NCBI GenBank assembly: GCA_045629945.1
Contig: JAZQSE010000020.1
Span: forward strand, 1 to 21,647
Length of the DNA stretch: 21,647 bases
Source of the DNA: UBA1765 sp045629945
Lineage (GTDB): Bacteria; Fibrobacterota; Fibrobacteria; Fibrobacterales; Fibrobacteraceae
Direction: 5' to 3'
The notes under the pieces were generated by a model. It was not told where the DNA came from. It worked only from the letters and a program-made list of their open reading frames with translations, and did no database searches. Every line of letters starts with the position of its first letter. Position 1 is the first letter of the stretch. Positions 1 to 4,580 of this stretch are shown here, one piece after another. A program made the position numbers and the translations under genes.

Positions 1-4
1 CGAT

Positions 5-256
5 ATGTACGAAAGCAAGCTGCCAGTGAAGGGAACGCAGACAGACAACATGACTAAATTCCGCAGCGACAACATCAGCAGCTACCTTGAACTGCAATTT
101 CATGGCGACGTGACGGTTGACTGCGTGGAGTCGCTGACATTCCCTTACGACCTAACAGAAAAGGCGAAGTCCAGGTATCTTGGCTTCGCCCAAAAGTGGA
201 AATCCATCGGAACGGAAATTTATTTCATCAGGAATGGAAAACTGGAGAAACTATGA
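5..256 (+). CDS. Hypothetical protein, probably 5'-truncated by the window edge
   Basis: This reading frame ends in TGA at 254-256 and encodes 83 residues from the first ATG. The frame is still open at the window edge, so the ATG at position 5 may be an internal methionine and the real gene may start outside. I see no signal peptide, no membrane segment and no motif I recognise; the C-terminal half is mixed charged and aromatic and looks like a normal folded protein rather than noise. It converges on the GIY-YIG gene with one base between the two stop codons, a tight packing typical of phage or integrative elements. Function unknown. Confidence 0.5.
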   Translation: MYESKLPVKGTQTDNMTKFRSDNISSYLELQFHGDVTVDCVESLTFPYDLTEKAKSRYLGFAQKWKSIGTEIYFIRNGKLEKL

Positions 257-257
257 T

Positions 258-683
258 TTATCCTACACGACCATTCCAGCCATTTATTTTCAGATTATAA
301 CGTTGGATTAAGTTTTCTTCAACAGACGAATAAATCTGCCGAGAAACTACAGCTGCAGAAAGAGAAATCTTATTTCCATTAGACACGCTTTGCATAACAA
401 ACGCGTTCATACTATGGTGTTTTCCATGAGCTTCCTTTTTCACATGGTCGATTAGCCTTTCGTTGCCATCTGTTGATTTTCCAATGTACCTTATAGTATC
501 ATTTTCCCATATTGCATAAACGCAAACTTTTCCTTTTAACTCATCCAAAGAGGGCTCTGGCGACACTTCCTGTTTATCTTTATAAATCACCACACGATTT
601 GCAGGGTCATTTATTTTATCATTGGCATCTTCCACCCACGATTGCCAAACTTTATTGTCAAAAAGACATTCATTCGCATTCAT
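258..683 (-). CDS. Stand-alone GIY-YIG nuclease domain protein
   Basis: The 141-residue product carries a GIY-YIG nuclease fold in its second half. Visible motif parts are CVY (residues 54-56, the GIY strand), RYIGKS (65-70, the YIG strand), an Arg-x3-His pair (R76, H80) and a Glu near 122-123, where the family has its metal-binding catalytic glutamate; the C-terminal RYN...N pattern also fits. The first 50 residues have no match I recognise and could be a DNA-binding or linker part. The ATG has an AAAGGA ribosome binding site about 10 nt upstream. The gene lies downstream of, and on the same strand as, a tRNA gene split by a group I intron, with a terminator between them. Homing endonucleases of group I introns are often of this family, so a homing role is possible, but small GIY-YIG proteins also occur as phage nucleases and repair-type enzymes. 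The domain call is firm; the role is inference. Confidence 0.85.
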   Translation of the reverse strand: MNANECLFDNKVWQSWVEDANDKINDPANRVVIYKDKQEVSPEPSLDELKGKVCVYAIWENDTIRYIGKSTDGNERLIDHVKKEAHGKHHSMNAFVMQSVSNGNKISLSAAVVSRQIYSSVEENLIQRYNLKINGWNGRVG

Positions 684-711
684 TTTATTTCATTCCTTTC
701 TAAAAAAACAA

Positions 712-748
712 AATAAAAAAATCCCGTTCTCTTTCGAGTTCGGGATTT
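712..748 (-). terminator. Intrinsic terminator after the split tRNA gene
   Basis: On the minus strand an 8-bp stem (719-726 with 741-748) is extended past a two-base internal loop by three more pairs and capped by a GAAA tetraloop. A run of T follows at 720-714. It lies 2 nt beyond the tRNA 3' end and separates the tRNA from the GIY-YIG gene. Confidence 0.85.
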
Positions 749-750
749 CG

Positions 751-1061
751 TGGAGCCTCCCGGACTTGAACCGGGAACCAACGGGTTTACGTTCGTGATG
801 CTTTCGCATCTCCGTGGACTATGTCTTCGCCATGCCCTTGCGGGTTTAGGCGTGGGAGGCTTGCGCGGTCATTAAGCAGGCTCTACTGCTCCGCTAGTCT
901 CTACACCTTCCAGGAGTGTACCCCTGGCTCGGCTCGGCGTTGCCGTGCAGCGTTCCCGCTGGTTAGGTTTCACCGATTTCTTCCCATTCGCATCCAACTC
1001 TTTCAAGCTGGTGCCACAATTTTTATGAGTCCGACGCTCTAACCGATTGAGCTAAGGCTCC
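751..1061 (-). tRNA. tRNA gene with CAU anticodon, interrupted in the anticodon loop
   Basis: The 5' exon (1061-1025, 37 nt) gives acceptor strand GGAGCCT, D stem GCTC/GAGC with an AATCGGTTA loop, anticodon-stem strand TCGGA and loop start CTCAT. The 3' exon (787-751, 37 nt) gives AA, CCCGT, a 5-nt variable region, T stem CCCGG/CCGGG with loop TTCAAGT, acceptor strand AGGCTCC and discriminator A. The acceptor pairs perfectly over 7 bp. CCA is not encoded. The anticodon is CAU, so the tRNA is elongator Met or Ile2 (lysidine-modified); the Ile2-like D and T loops make me lean slightly to Ile, without proof. The anticodon stem is weak (three Watson-Crick pairs, with A31xC39 and U27xU43 mismatches), so the gene may be degenerate. 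A terminator follows directly. It lies inside accessory DNA on the minus strand, downstream of a small-gene operon. Confidence 0.88.
788..1024 (-). ncRNA. Group I self-splicing intron in a tRNA anticodon loop
   Basis: The insert has the conserved core of group I introns in the right order: a P-like element (964-950), a Q-like element ACGCCGAGCC (within 942-931), an R-like element GTAGAGACTAGC (within 906-893) and an S-like element GAAGACATAGTCC (828-816). The GACTA of R pairs with TAGTC of S, forming P7. P1 can form between exon UCAU and internal guide GUGG (1017-1014), putting the typical U.G wobble at the 5' splice site after T1025. A CCAGCT/AGTTGG hairpin fits P2, and GATGC-GAAA-GCATC fits P9 with a GNRA loop. 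No reading frame of note lies inside. Bacterial tRNA introns of this kind, such as the Azoarcus tRNA-Ile(CAU) intron, share the site and the CAU/GUG P1. The 3' splice site is uncertain: the usual terminal G would be at 790, but a normal 7-nt loop needs the cut after 788. Confidence 0.9.
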
Positions 1062-1156
1062 GAGCGCAAAGATAGTAAAAATCGAATTTTTTCAAGTGAA
1101 TAAATCATATTTTGTGCAAAAAAGAGACCGAAGGCGGCTCCTACTGCCGCCTAAGA

Positions 1157-1438
1157 CTAGAGATACATGGCTTTCACTTGAGCCTTGATTTTTTCGTCGG
1201 CATCGGACTTCGACAGGTAGTCGCGTATCAGGTCGGGAAAATTGTAGGGCGCCCACTTGCACATATAGGCGGCGACCATGCGGAAGAAATCGGTCTCGAC
1301 CTGCTTCTCGACGGTCTGCGCGTATTCCTCGCACACGAACCGTTCCGCCATCCAGAATTTCCCCGCATTTCCATTCCCAGCTTCAAAGGGACATTCCTTC
1401 TCGCCCTTGTAAAAGCTGCACAGAGTTCTGTAATTCAT
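1157..1438 (-). CDS. Hypothetical protein, last gene of the small-gene operon
   Basis: The frame encodes 93 residues starting MNYRTLCSFYKGEKECPF. It is rich in Cys and aromatic residues in its N-terminal half and has a helical, charged C terminus. I recognise no domain. It is the last protein gene of a same-strand run of small genes (3098 down to 1157) and lies about 95 bases before the split tRNA gene, with a 31-base gap from the gene upstream. Overlapping frames on both strands in this stretch look like shadows. Function unknown. Confidence 0.6.
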   Translation of the reverse strand: MNYRTLCSFYKGEKECPFEAGNGNAGKFWMAERFVCEEYAQTVEKQVETDFFRMVAAYMCKWAPYNFPDLIRDYLSKSDADEKIKAQVKAMYL

Positions 1439-1469
1439 TGTTTGCCTCGCTTTAAAAATAGCTTTTGTA

Positions 1470-1886
1470 CTATTGCTGCAAGCTGTTCTTGAGCATGTTC
1501 ACCACGCCATCTATCCAGGAACGGTTCACCTCGTAGCCCGACGCACAGCGCGTCAGATAGCCGCGTACCTTCTTCTCCACGTCCGCGATTCCGTCGAACA
1601 CGTCGAAGCAGTAATCTCCATCGGCATCTAGCGGCGAGCCGCGCCCGGAAATTCTGTCCTGGATGCTGCAAGCGTAATAGACTTTCGGATAGTCGAGGGC
1701 GCATTTCAGCTCCACATAGCGCCTGTAGCCCTCTCCCTGCCTGAATGTCTGCACATTCTCCACATAGACTCCGCAGTTGTTCTTACGGGCACAAAGCCAT
1801 GATTTACACCATGGCCTTGCGTTGTTCGCTTCGCTTGCGGAATCCAGTATGGAAAAGAAATCCAGCTGTCCTTCCGCCATCGTCAC
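1470..1886 (-). CDS. Hypothetical protein with several cysteines
   Basis: The 138-residue product begins MTMAEGQLDFFSILDS and contains a Cys-rich stretch around residues 26-38 (CKSWLCARKNNC), suggestive of metal binding but with no family I can name. Its start overlaps the stop of the DUF4314-like gene by 4 bases, a sign of translational coupling. An alternative start is the Met at residue 3. Shadow frames on the opposite strand are shorter and less protein-like. Function unknown; the neighbours suggest an accessory protein of a mobile element. Confidence 0.65.
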   Translation of the reverse strand: MTMAEGQLDFFSILDSASEANNARPWCKSWLCARKNNCGVYVENVQTFRQGEGYRRYVELKCALDYPKVYYACSIQDRISGRGSPLDADGDYCFDVFDGIADVEKKVRGYLTRCASGYEVNRSWIDGVVNMLKNSLQQ

Positions 1887-2056
1887 CCCTCCAGTAGCCG
1901 AACTTTATCGCGTTCAGGCTGAACGGCCAAGCCGCCCCAGGTTCCATGCACTTGACCAGCGTCGTCAATAAAATCAACGACTCCGACTTTTCCCGTGTAC
2001 TGGGGTTCGCCTACCATTTCGAGAATTTCAATCTTGTCTCCGATTTTCAAATTCAT
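1883..2056 (-). CDS. DUF4314-like small protein
   Basis: I place the start at the ATG at 2056 because an AGGAGG ribosome binding site lies 7 nt upstream; a longer frame back to 2125 would overlap the preceding gene. The resulting protein of 57 residues opens with KIGDKIEILEM and carries FIDDAGQVHGTWGGLAV in its middle, which fits the DUF4314 pattern (GD-hydrophobic strand, then IDD-x-GQ-hydrophobic-x-W). It looks like a small SH3-like beta barrel. DUF4314 proteins are known mostly from phages and conjugative elements and have no established function. It follows the DUF3846-like gene by 11 nt, and the two families often occur together in mobile elements. Confidence 0.8.
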   Translation of the reverse strand: MNLKIGDKIEILEMVGEPQYTGKVGVVDFIDDAGQVHGTWGGLAVQPERDKVRLLEG

Positions 2057-2067
2057 GTTCAGCCCTC

Positions 2068-2445
2068 CTAGCAATATTCGACCTGCGTCAGCATCGGGTA
2101 GCCTTTCGGAAACAGCTTGGTACAAAGTTTTTCCACATGTTCGGAAACGTAATATACATCTTCGTCGCTCAATGTGGTAGTCTCTCCGTCCTTATTTTTT
2201 ACGACTAGGAGATTGCCGACAAACATAGGCGAACCGAGATTGTCGATGGCACTGATTTTCGCAGGCTCCTTGAAAAGACCTTCGTCGTCGCAGATAATGT
2301 CGAAGACCTTTTTTCCGATTTTTCGTTCCTGAATGTCAATCACGGTACACTGCAATTCGCGGTAATAGTCCGCGAGCTTGTTTTCAATTTCGACCGCCTT
2401 GTGGGTCTCGTTGATAACGTCGATTAGGTATGCTTTTATCTTCAT
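2068..2445 (-). CDS. DUF3846-like protein
   Basis: The 125-residue product matches the DUF3846 pattern as I know it: an N-terminal beta strand, a middle section KKVFDIICDDEGLFKEP (the family has a similar D-x-EG-L core) and a C-terminal section MFVGNLLVVKNKDGETTTLSDED, where the family has a GN-hydrophobic strand and a short Leu-Ser/Thr-Asp/Glu-Glu/Asp helix start. DUF3846 proteins are found in phages, plasmids and integrative elements; function not established. The gene sits between a 77-residue helical protein (12-nt gap) and the DUF4314-like gene (11-nt gap), so all three are likely on one transcript. The family call is from memory of the pattern. Confidence 0.75.
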   Translation of the reverse strand: MKIKAYLIDVINETHKAVEIENKLADYYRELQCTVIDIQERKIGKKVFDIICDDEGLFKEPAKISAIDNLGSPMFVGNLLVVKNKDGETTTLSDEDVYYVSEHVEKLCTKLFPKGYPMLTQVEYC

Positions 2446-2457
2446 TGTTTTTTTCCT

Positions 2458-2691
2458 TTAGGTTAGTGTCCACTTGTTTTGGATTGCATCGTAAACAACA
2501 GCGAAGCCAAGCCTCAAGGCGAGTTCCTTGAGCGCGAGCAGTTTCGCCGCTGCGGTGTCGGCTTGCGCCAGCGTGTACCTTTCCATGGTTCCGTTGACGC
2601 TTTTCTCTGCCATCTTTTGAAGTTCGTCGGATTTCTGATTGAACTCGTTCATCATCCGTTCAAGCTGTTCTTTCACTTTTGCCCTTTCCAT
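2458..2691 (-). CDS. Small helical hypothetical protein
   Basis: The product has 77 residues. Residues 1-65 are almost entirely helix-forming, with a heptad-like pattern (MERAKVKEQLERMMNEFNQK onward), suggesting a helical hairpin or a short coiled coil. There is no membrane segment and no known motif. Two bases separate it from the upstream gene, so translation is probably coupled. A plus-strand frame over the same bases lacks a ribosome binding site and is probably a shadow. Function unknown. Confidence 0.6.
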   Translation of the reverse strand: MERAKVKEQLERMMNEFNQKSDELQKMAEKSVNGTMERYTLAQADTAAAKLLALKELALRLGFAVVYDAIQNKWTLT

Positions 2692-2693
2692 CG

Positions 2694-3098
2694 CTATGCC
2701 TCCACGCTTTCTTCTTCGGGTTCTTCTTCAATCGCTTTTTCGATTTCTTCTTCCAGTTCCTCCATCGCCTTCTCGATGCCCTCGTCAAGCAAGTAGCAGC
2801 GAATCGTCACATCCGCCCATTCTGCACCTTTCTCGATGGCATTGCACTCGCAGCAGAACTCGGTCATGGCCTCGCCAAGCAAGTCCCAGTTCCCCGCGAT
2901 ATTCTGCTCTGCCTCATAGCTGGAGAACGTATAGGAACCCGAAGCGTTGCCAGTGACAGAATCGTCAACCCAGAACGCATCGCGGAATTTCTCTTTCAGC
3001 GTTTCCTTGGACATTCCCTTCACGTCGTGATACCCAAGGTATTCCTTGATGGCCGTCACGCAGTCGTCCTTGATGTTTTCGTGGTAGTCGTAGCTCAT
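2694..3098 (-). CDS. Hypothetical mobile-element protein with DDSVTGN motif and acidic tail
   Basis: I choose the ATG at 3098 because GAGAGG lies 7 nt upstream; a TTG 15 bases earlier is less likely. The 134-residue protein starts MSYDYHENIKDD, has the motif WVDDSVTGNASGSYTF in its first half, followed by SYEAEQN, and ends in a strongly acidic helix rich in Glu. I have the impression that this motif recurs in uncharacterised proteins of gut and rumen phages, but I cannot name a domain. The acidic tail may mimic DNA or bind a basic partner; that is speculation. It is the first gene of the minus-strand operon, behind a promoter with a palindromic operator and a leader terminator. Confidence 0.7.
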   Translation of the reverse strand: MSYDYHENIKDDCVTAIKEYLGYHDVKGMSKETLKEKFRDAFWVDDSVTGNASGSYTFSSYEAEQNIAGNWDLLGEAMTEFCCECNAIEKGAEWADVTIRCYLLDEGIEKAMEELEEEIEKAIEEEPEEESVEA

Positions 3099-3102
3099 GG
3101 TT

Positions 3103-3213
3103 TTACCTCTCAAAAAAAGAGAGGCTCGCCGTTTGGCGAGCCTCGATGGGTTGAATCGAAAGTCGTTTTTTCCCGTCTGGAATCATCAAATTTCTAGTCA
3201 ACATTATGGTCAT
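3103..3213 (-). CDS. Possible 36-codon leader ORF running through the leader terminator
   Basis: An open frame starts at ATG 3213 (a second ATG follows three codons on) and ends in TAA at 3103-3105, 4 bases before the first operon gene. It reads straight through the terminator hairpin, so ribosomes on it would unfold the hairpin and end at the next ribosome binding site. There is no convincing ribosome binding site of its own, and the frame could be chance. Confidence 0.25.
   Translation of the reverse strand: MTIMLTRNLMIPDGKKRLSIQPIEARQTASLSFFER
3112..3144 (-). terminator. Intrinsic terminator in the operon leader (candidate attenuator)
   Basis: A perfect 10-bp stem (3144-3135 with 3130-3121 on the minus strand) with a 4-nt loop is followed by a T run (3118-3112). 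It lies between the promoter at 3278-3250 and the first operon gene, and its T run touches that gene's ribosome binding site. It either stops upstream transcription or controls the operon as an attenuator or antitermination site. Confidence 0.8.
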
Positions 3214-3249
3214 TTTTAAACAGTTTTAGTGCTCTTTTGTTCACTACTT

Positions 3250-3278
3250 AATATACCTAATTTAGTTAGGTTTGTCAA
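3250..3278 (-). promoter_or_regulatory. Near-consensus promoter with a palindromic operator in its spacer
   Basis: On the minus strand TTGACA (3278-3273), a 17-bp spacer and TATATT (3255-3250) form a near-perfect sigma-70-type promoter. The spacer holds an inverted repeat ACCTAA-N5-TTAGGT (3255-3271). A dimeric repressor bound there would block RNA polymerase. Transcription would start near 3243 and run into the leader terminator and the small-gene operon. No repressor gene is visible in the window. Confidence 0.75.
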
Positions 3279-3360
3279 TGGCCGTACAAAAAAAATTTTG
3301 ACGGTCTTTACCCCCTGGTTCAACCTGTTAATTTTTTGTAAATTTTTGACGTCTGGGGAT

Positions 3361-3441
3361 GAGCAAAAAGCTCAAAACCAGGTCACAAAAAGTGGGCTTT
3401 TTAAGGCAAAAACAGGGTTTTAAATTGTGAGCTTTTTGTGA
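3361..3441. repeat. AT-rich intergenic region with nested inverted repeats near the element end
   Basis: The gene-free stretch 3279-3480 holds GAGC-AAAAA-GCTC (3361-3373), itself an inverted repeat, and TCACAAAAAG (3383-3392) repeated inverted as CTTTTTGTGA (3432-3441). Such repeats beside an attachment site are the kind of place where integrase arm sites or an excisionase would bind. I see no gene here. Confidence 0.5.
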
Positions 3442-3480
3442 GACGTTAATCGAAAACCCAGTATCTACGCGGGACAGGGC

Positions 3481-3533
3481 AGAGCAGCGGACTCATAACC
3501 CGTCGGTTCCCGGTTCAAGTCCGGGAGGCTCCA
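3481..3533 (+). pseudogene. 3' fragment of a CAU tRNA: attachment-site scar of the element
   Basis: Bases 3481-3533 match a tRNA from the 3' side of the D stem onward: GAGC, anticodon arm with CTCATAA loop, variable region, T arm CCCGG-TTCAAGT-CCGGG and acceptor AGGCTCC plus A. No matching GGAGCCT acceptor strand or D-stem GCTC lies upstream, so this is not a complete tRNA. From the AACCCG of the loop to the 3' end it differs from the intron-split tRNA at one base. A terminator follows at 3541, and low-GC chromosomal genes begin right after. Tyrosine-recombinase elements that integrate into tRNA genes leave exactly such a 3' copy at their far end. The complete host tRNA should lie to the left of the window, on the plus strand. 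Confidence 0.85.
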
Positions 3534-3540
3534 CTTAAAA

Positions 3541-3567
3541 ACGAATACATTTTGTATTCGTTTTTTA
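3541..3567. terminator. Bidirectional terminator behind the tRNA fragment
   Basis: A 9-bp stem (3541-3549 with 3553-3561) with a TTT loop is followed by a T run on the plus strand and has an A run on its other side, so it can serve both strands. It would have ended the original host tRNA transcript and also ends the DUF486 gene, whose stop codon (3565-3567) lies in the T run. It suggests the host side of the junction begins here. Confidence 0.85.
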
Positions 3568-3936
3568 TTTTAAAAATGCAAAAAACACAGCTGCTATAAT
3601 AAAAACAAACGCTACTATATGATTCCAATGTAAAGTTTCTGTTCGAAAGACAGTAATAGCAATTAAAGTAAAAACAGAAATAGAAATAGCTTCTTGAATG
3701 ATTTTTAATTGCATTAAAGAATAAGGCCCGCCATTTATCTTTGAACCAATCTGGTTTGCAGGAATCATAAAGATATATTCAAAAAGAGCGATTCCCCACG
3801 ACGCTAAAATCACTAAAATAAGTGGCCAATGTGTACTTATATTAAGTTCTTTTAATTTCAAATTTCCATACCATGCAAATGTCATAAAAATATTTGAAAT
3901 AACAAGAAGAATTATTGTAAAAATACCTGCTTTCAT
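3565..3936 (-). CDS. DUF486 (DMT superfamily) small membrane protein
   Basis: The 123-residue protein is mostly hydrophobic with four probable membrane helices (about residues 3-22, 36-58, 78-97 and 104-122). The start MKAGIFTIILLVISNIFMTF, the YGNLKLKE stretch, SWGIALFEYIFMIPANQIGS and the following LKIIQEAISI match the DUF486 family, four-helix relatives of drug/metabolite transporters. No substrate is established. An AAAGGGG ribosome binding site precedes the ATG. It follows the DUF4416 gene by 9 nt and so forms a two-gene operon with it. The low GC matches the chromosome and contrasts with the element on its other side. Confidence 0.88.
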   Translation of the reverse strand: MKAGIFTIILLVISNIFMTFAWYGNLKLKELNISTHWPLILVILASWGIALFEYIFMIPANQIGSKINGGPYSLMQLKIIQEAISISVFTLIAITVFRTETLHWNHIVAFVFIIAAVFFAFLK

Positions 3937-3945
3937 AAACCCCTT

Positions 3946-4530
3946 TTATTTTTTAAAATTCTTTTGAAGTGTTGCGCGCAAACGATAAGGCACTTTAGTA
4001 GAAAGTTGGAACGCTAACCTAGAGCGCACATTTTCTAAAAACGATATATACTTTTCACTTTGATAATCTCGATAAGTCCAATCAAATGCATGAAAATGGC
4101 CTGCTTCAAAATAAAGCGTAGGCTCCACAAAAATTCCATCTCTTACATACACGCGTTGGCGTTGGTCTTTTGTCGTTGCTAAAAAGAATTGCCCAAGTGT
4201 CATATAACCAGGGTCAAGATTTACCGGCCTTAAGCCTGGAGAGCCATTTTCTTCTGCGATTTCTAATTCCATTTCATTTGTATGTAATTTAATGCTTGGA
4301 ATTTCATCACGATTAATTAAAGTTTCATAAGCAATAAAAGCCCTGACCGGATTTTGCCCGATTTCATTTACATAATAATTAGTAAACGTAAAATCAAATG
4401 GTTCTAGAAAAGTTTCTTCTTGACCATATATTAAAGAAAGCTTTTCACGCACTTTATAAAAAGCTTCTGCACTTTCAGCAAGGACTCCAATAACTAGCAT
4501 TACTGGAGAAAGTTTTCGTATTTCACCCAT
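3946..4530 (-). CDS. DUF4416 family protein
   Basis: I place the start at the ATG at 4530; the frame can be read three codons further back only to a TTG. The 194-residue product has the DUF4416 signature in order: PFDFTFTNYYVNEIG near residue 50, an IKLHTNEMELE strand, PVNLDPGYMTLGQFFLATTKD in the middle, then QRVYVRDGIFVEPTLYFEAG and DWTYRDYQSE. The family is about this length, found in several bacterial phyla, and has no known function; the conserved Asp, Tyr and Arg residues suggest an enzyme. The ribosome binding site is weak. It is divergent from the glutaminyl cyclase gene with 50 bp between the starts. Confidence 0.88.
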   Translation of the reverse strand: MGEIRKLSPVMLVIGVLAESAEAFYKVREKLSLIYGQEETFLEPFDFTFTNYYVNEIGQNPVRAFIAYETLINRDEIPSIKLHTNEMELEIAEENGSPGLRPVNLDPGYMTLGQFFLATTKDQRQRVYVRDGIFVEPTLYFEAGHFHAFDWTYRDYQSEKYISFLENVRSRLAFQLSTKVPYRLRATLQKNFKK

Positions 4531-4580
4531 GATTTTCAAAATAGCAATTTTTCTTCTATCTACTTTTTTATTTTTCAGGT

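Noticed and set aside
721..790. CRISPR-like or other repeat array near the tRNA
   Set aside because: The repeated look comes from the terminator hairpin and tRNA stems; no regular spacing or repeated unit exists here or elsewhere in the window.
821..1042. Plus-strand frame of 73 codons over the tRNA intron
   Set aside because: It lies antisense to the tRNA and group I intron, has no ribosome binding site and no protein-like composition.
1092..1704. Arg-rich minus-strand frames at 1092-1334 and 1435-1704
   Set aside because: They overlap better frames of the operon in another phase and have the Arg/Leu/Gly composition typical of shadows in GC-rich genes.
2679..3197. Plus-strand frame of 172 codons opposite the first operon genes
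   Set aside because: Its N-terminal part is a Phe-rich shadow of the Glu-rich tail on the other strand; it has no ribosome binding site, and the minus-strand gene has promoter, leader and a good ribosome binding site.
3461..3533. Complete functional tRNA with the fragment as its 3' half
   Set aside because: The bases upstream (CGCGGGACAGGGCAGAGC) give neither an acceptor strand for AGGCTCC nor a D-stem GCTC, although they resemble the start of an initiator tRNA by chance.
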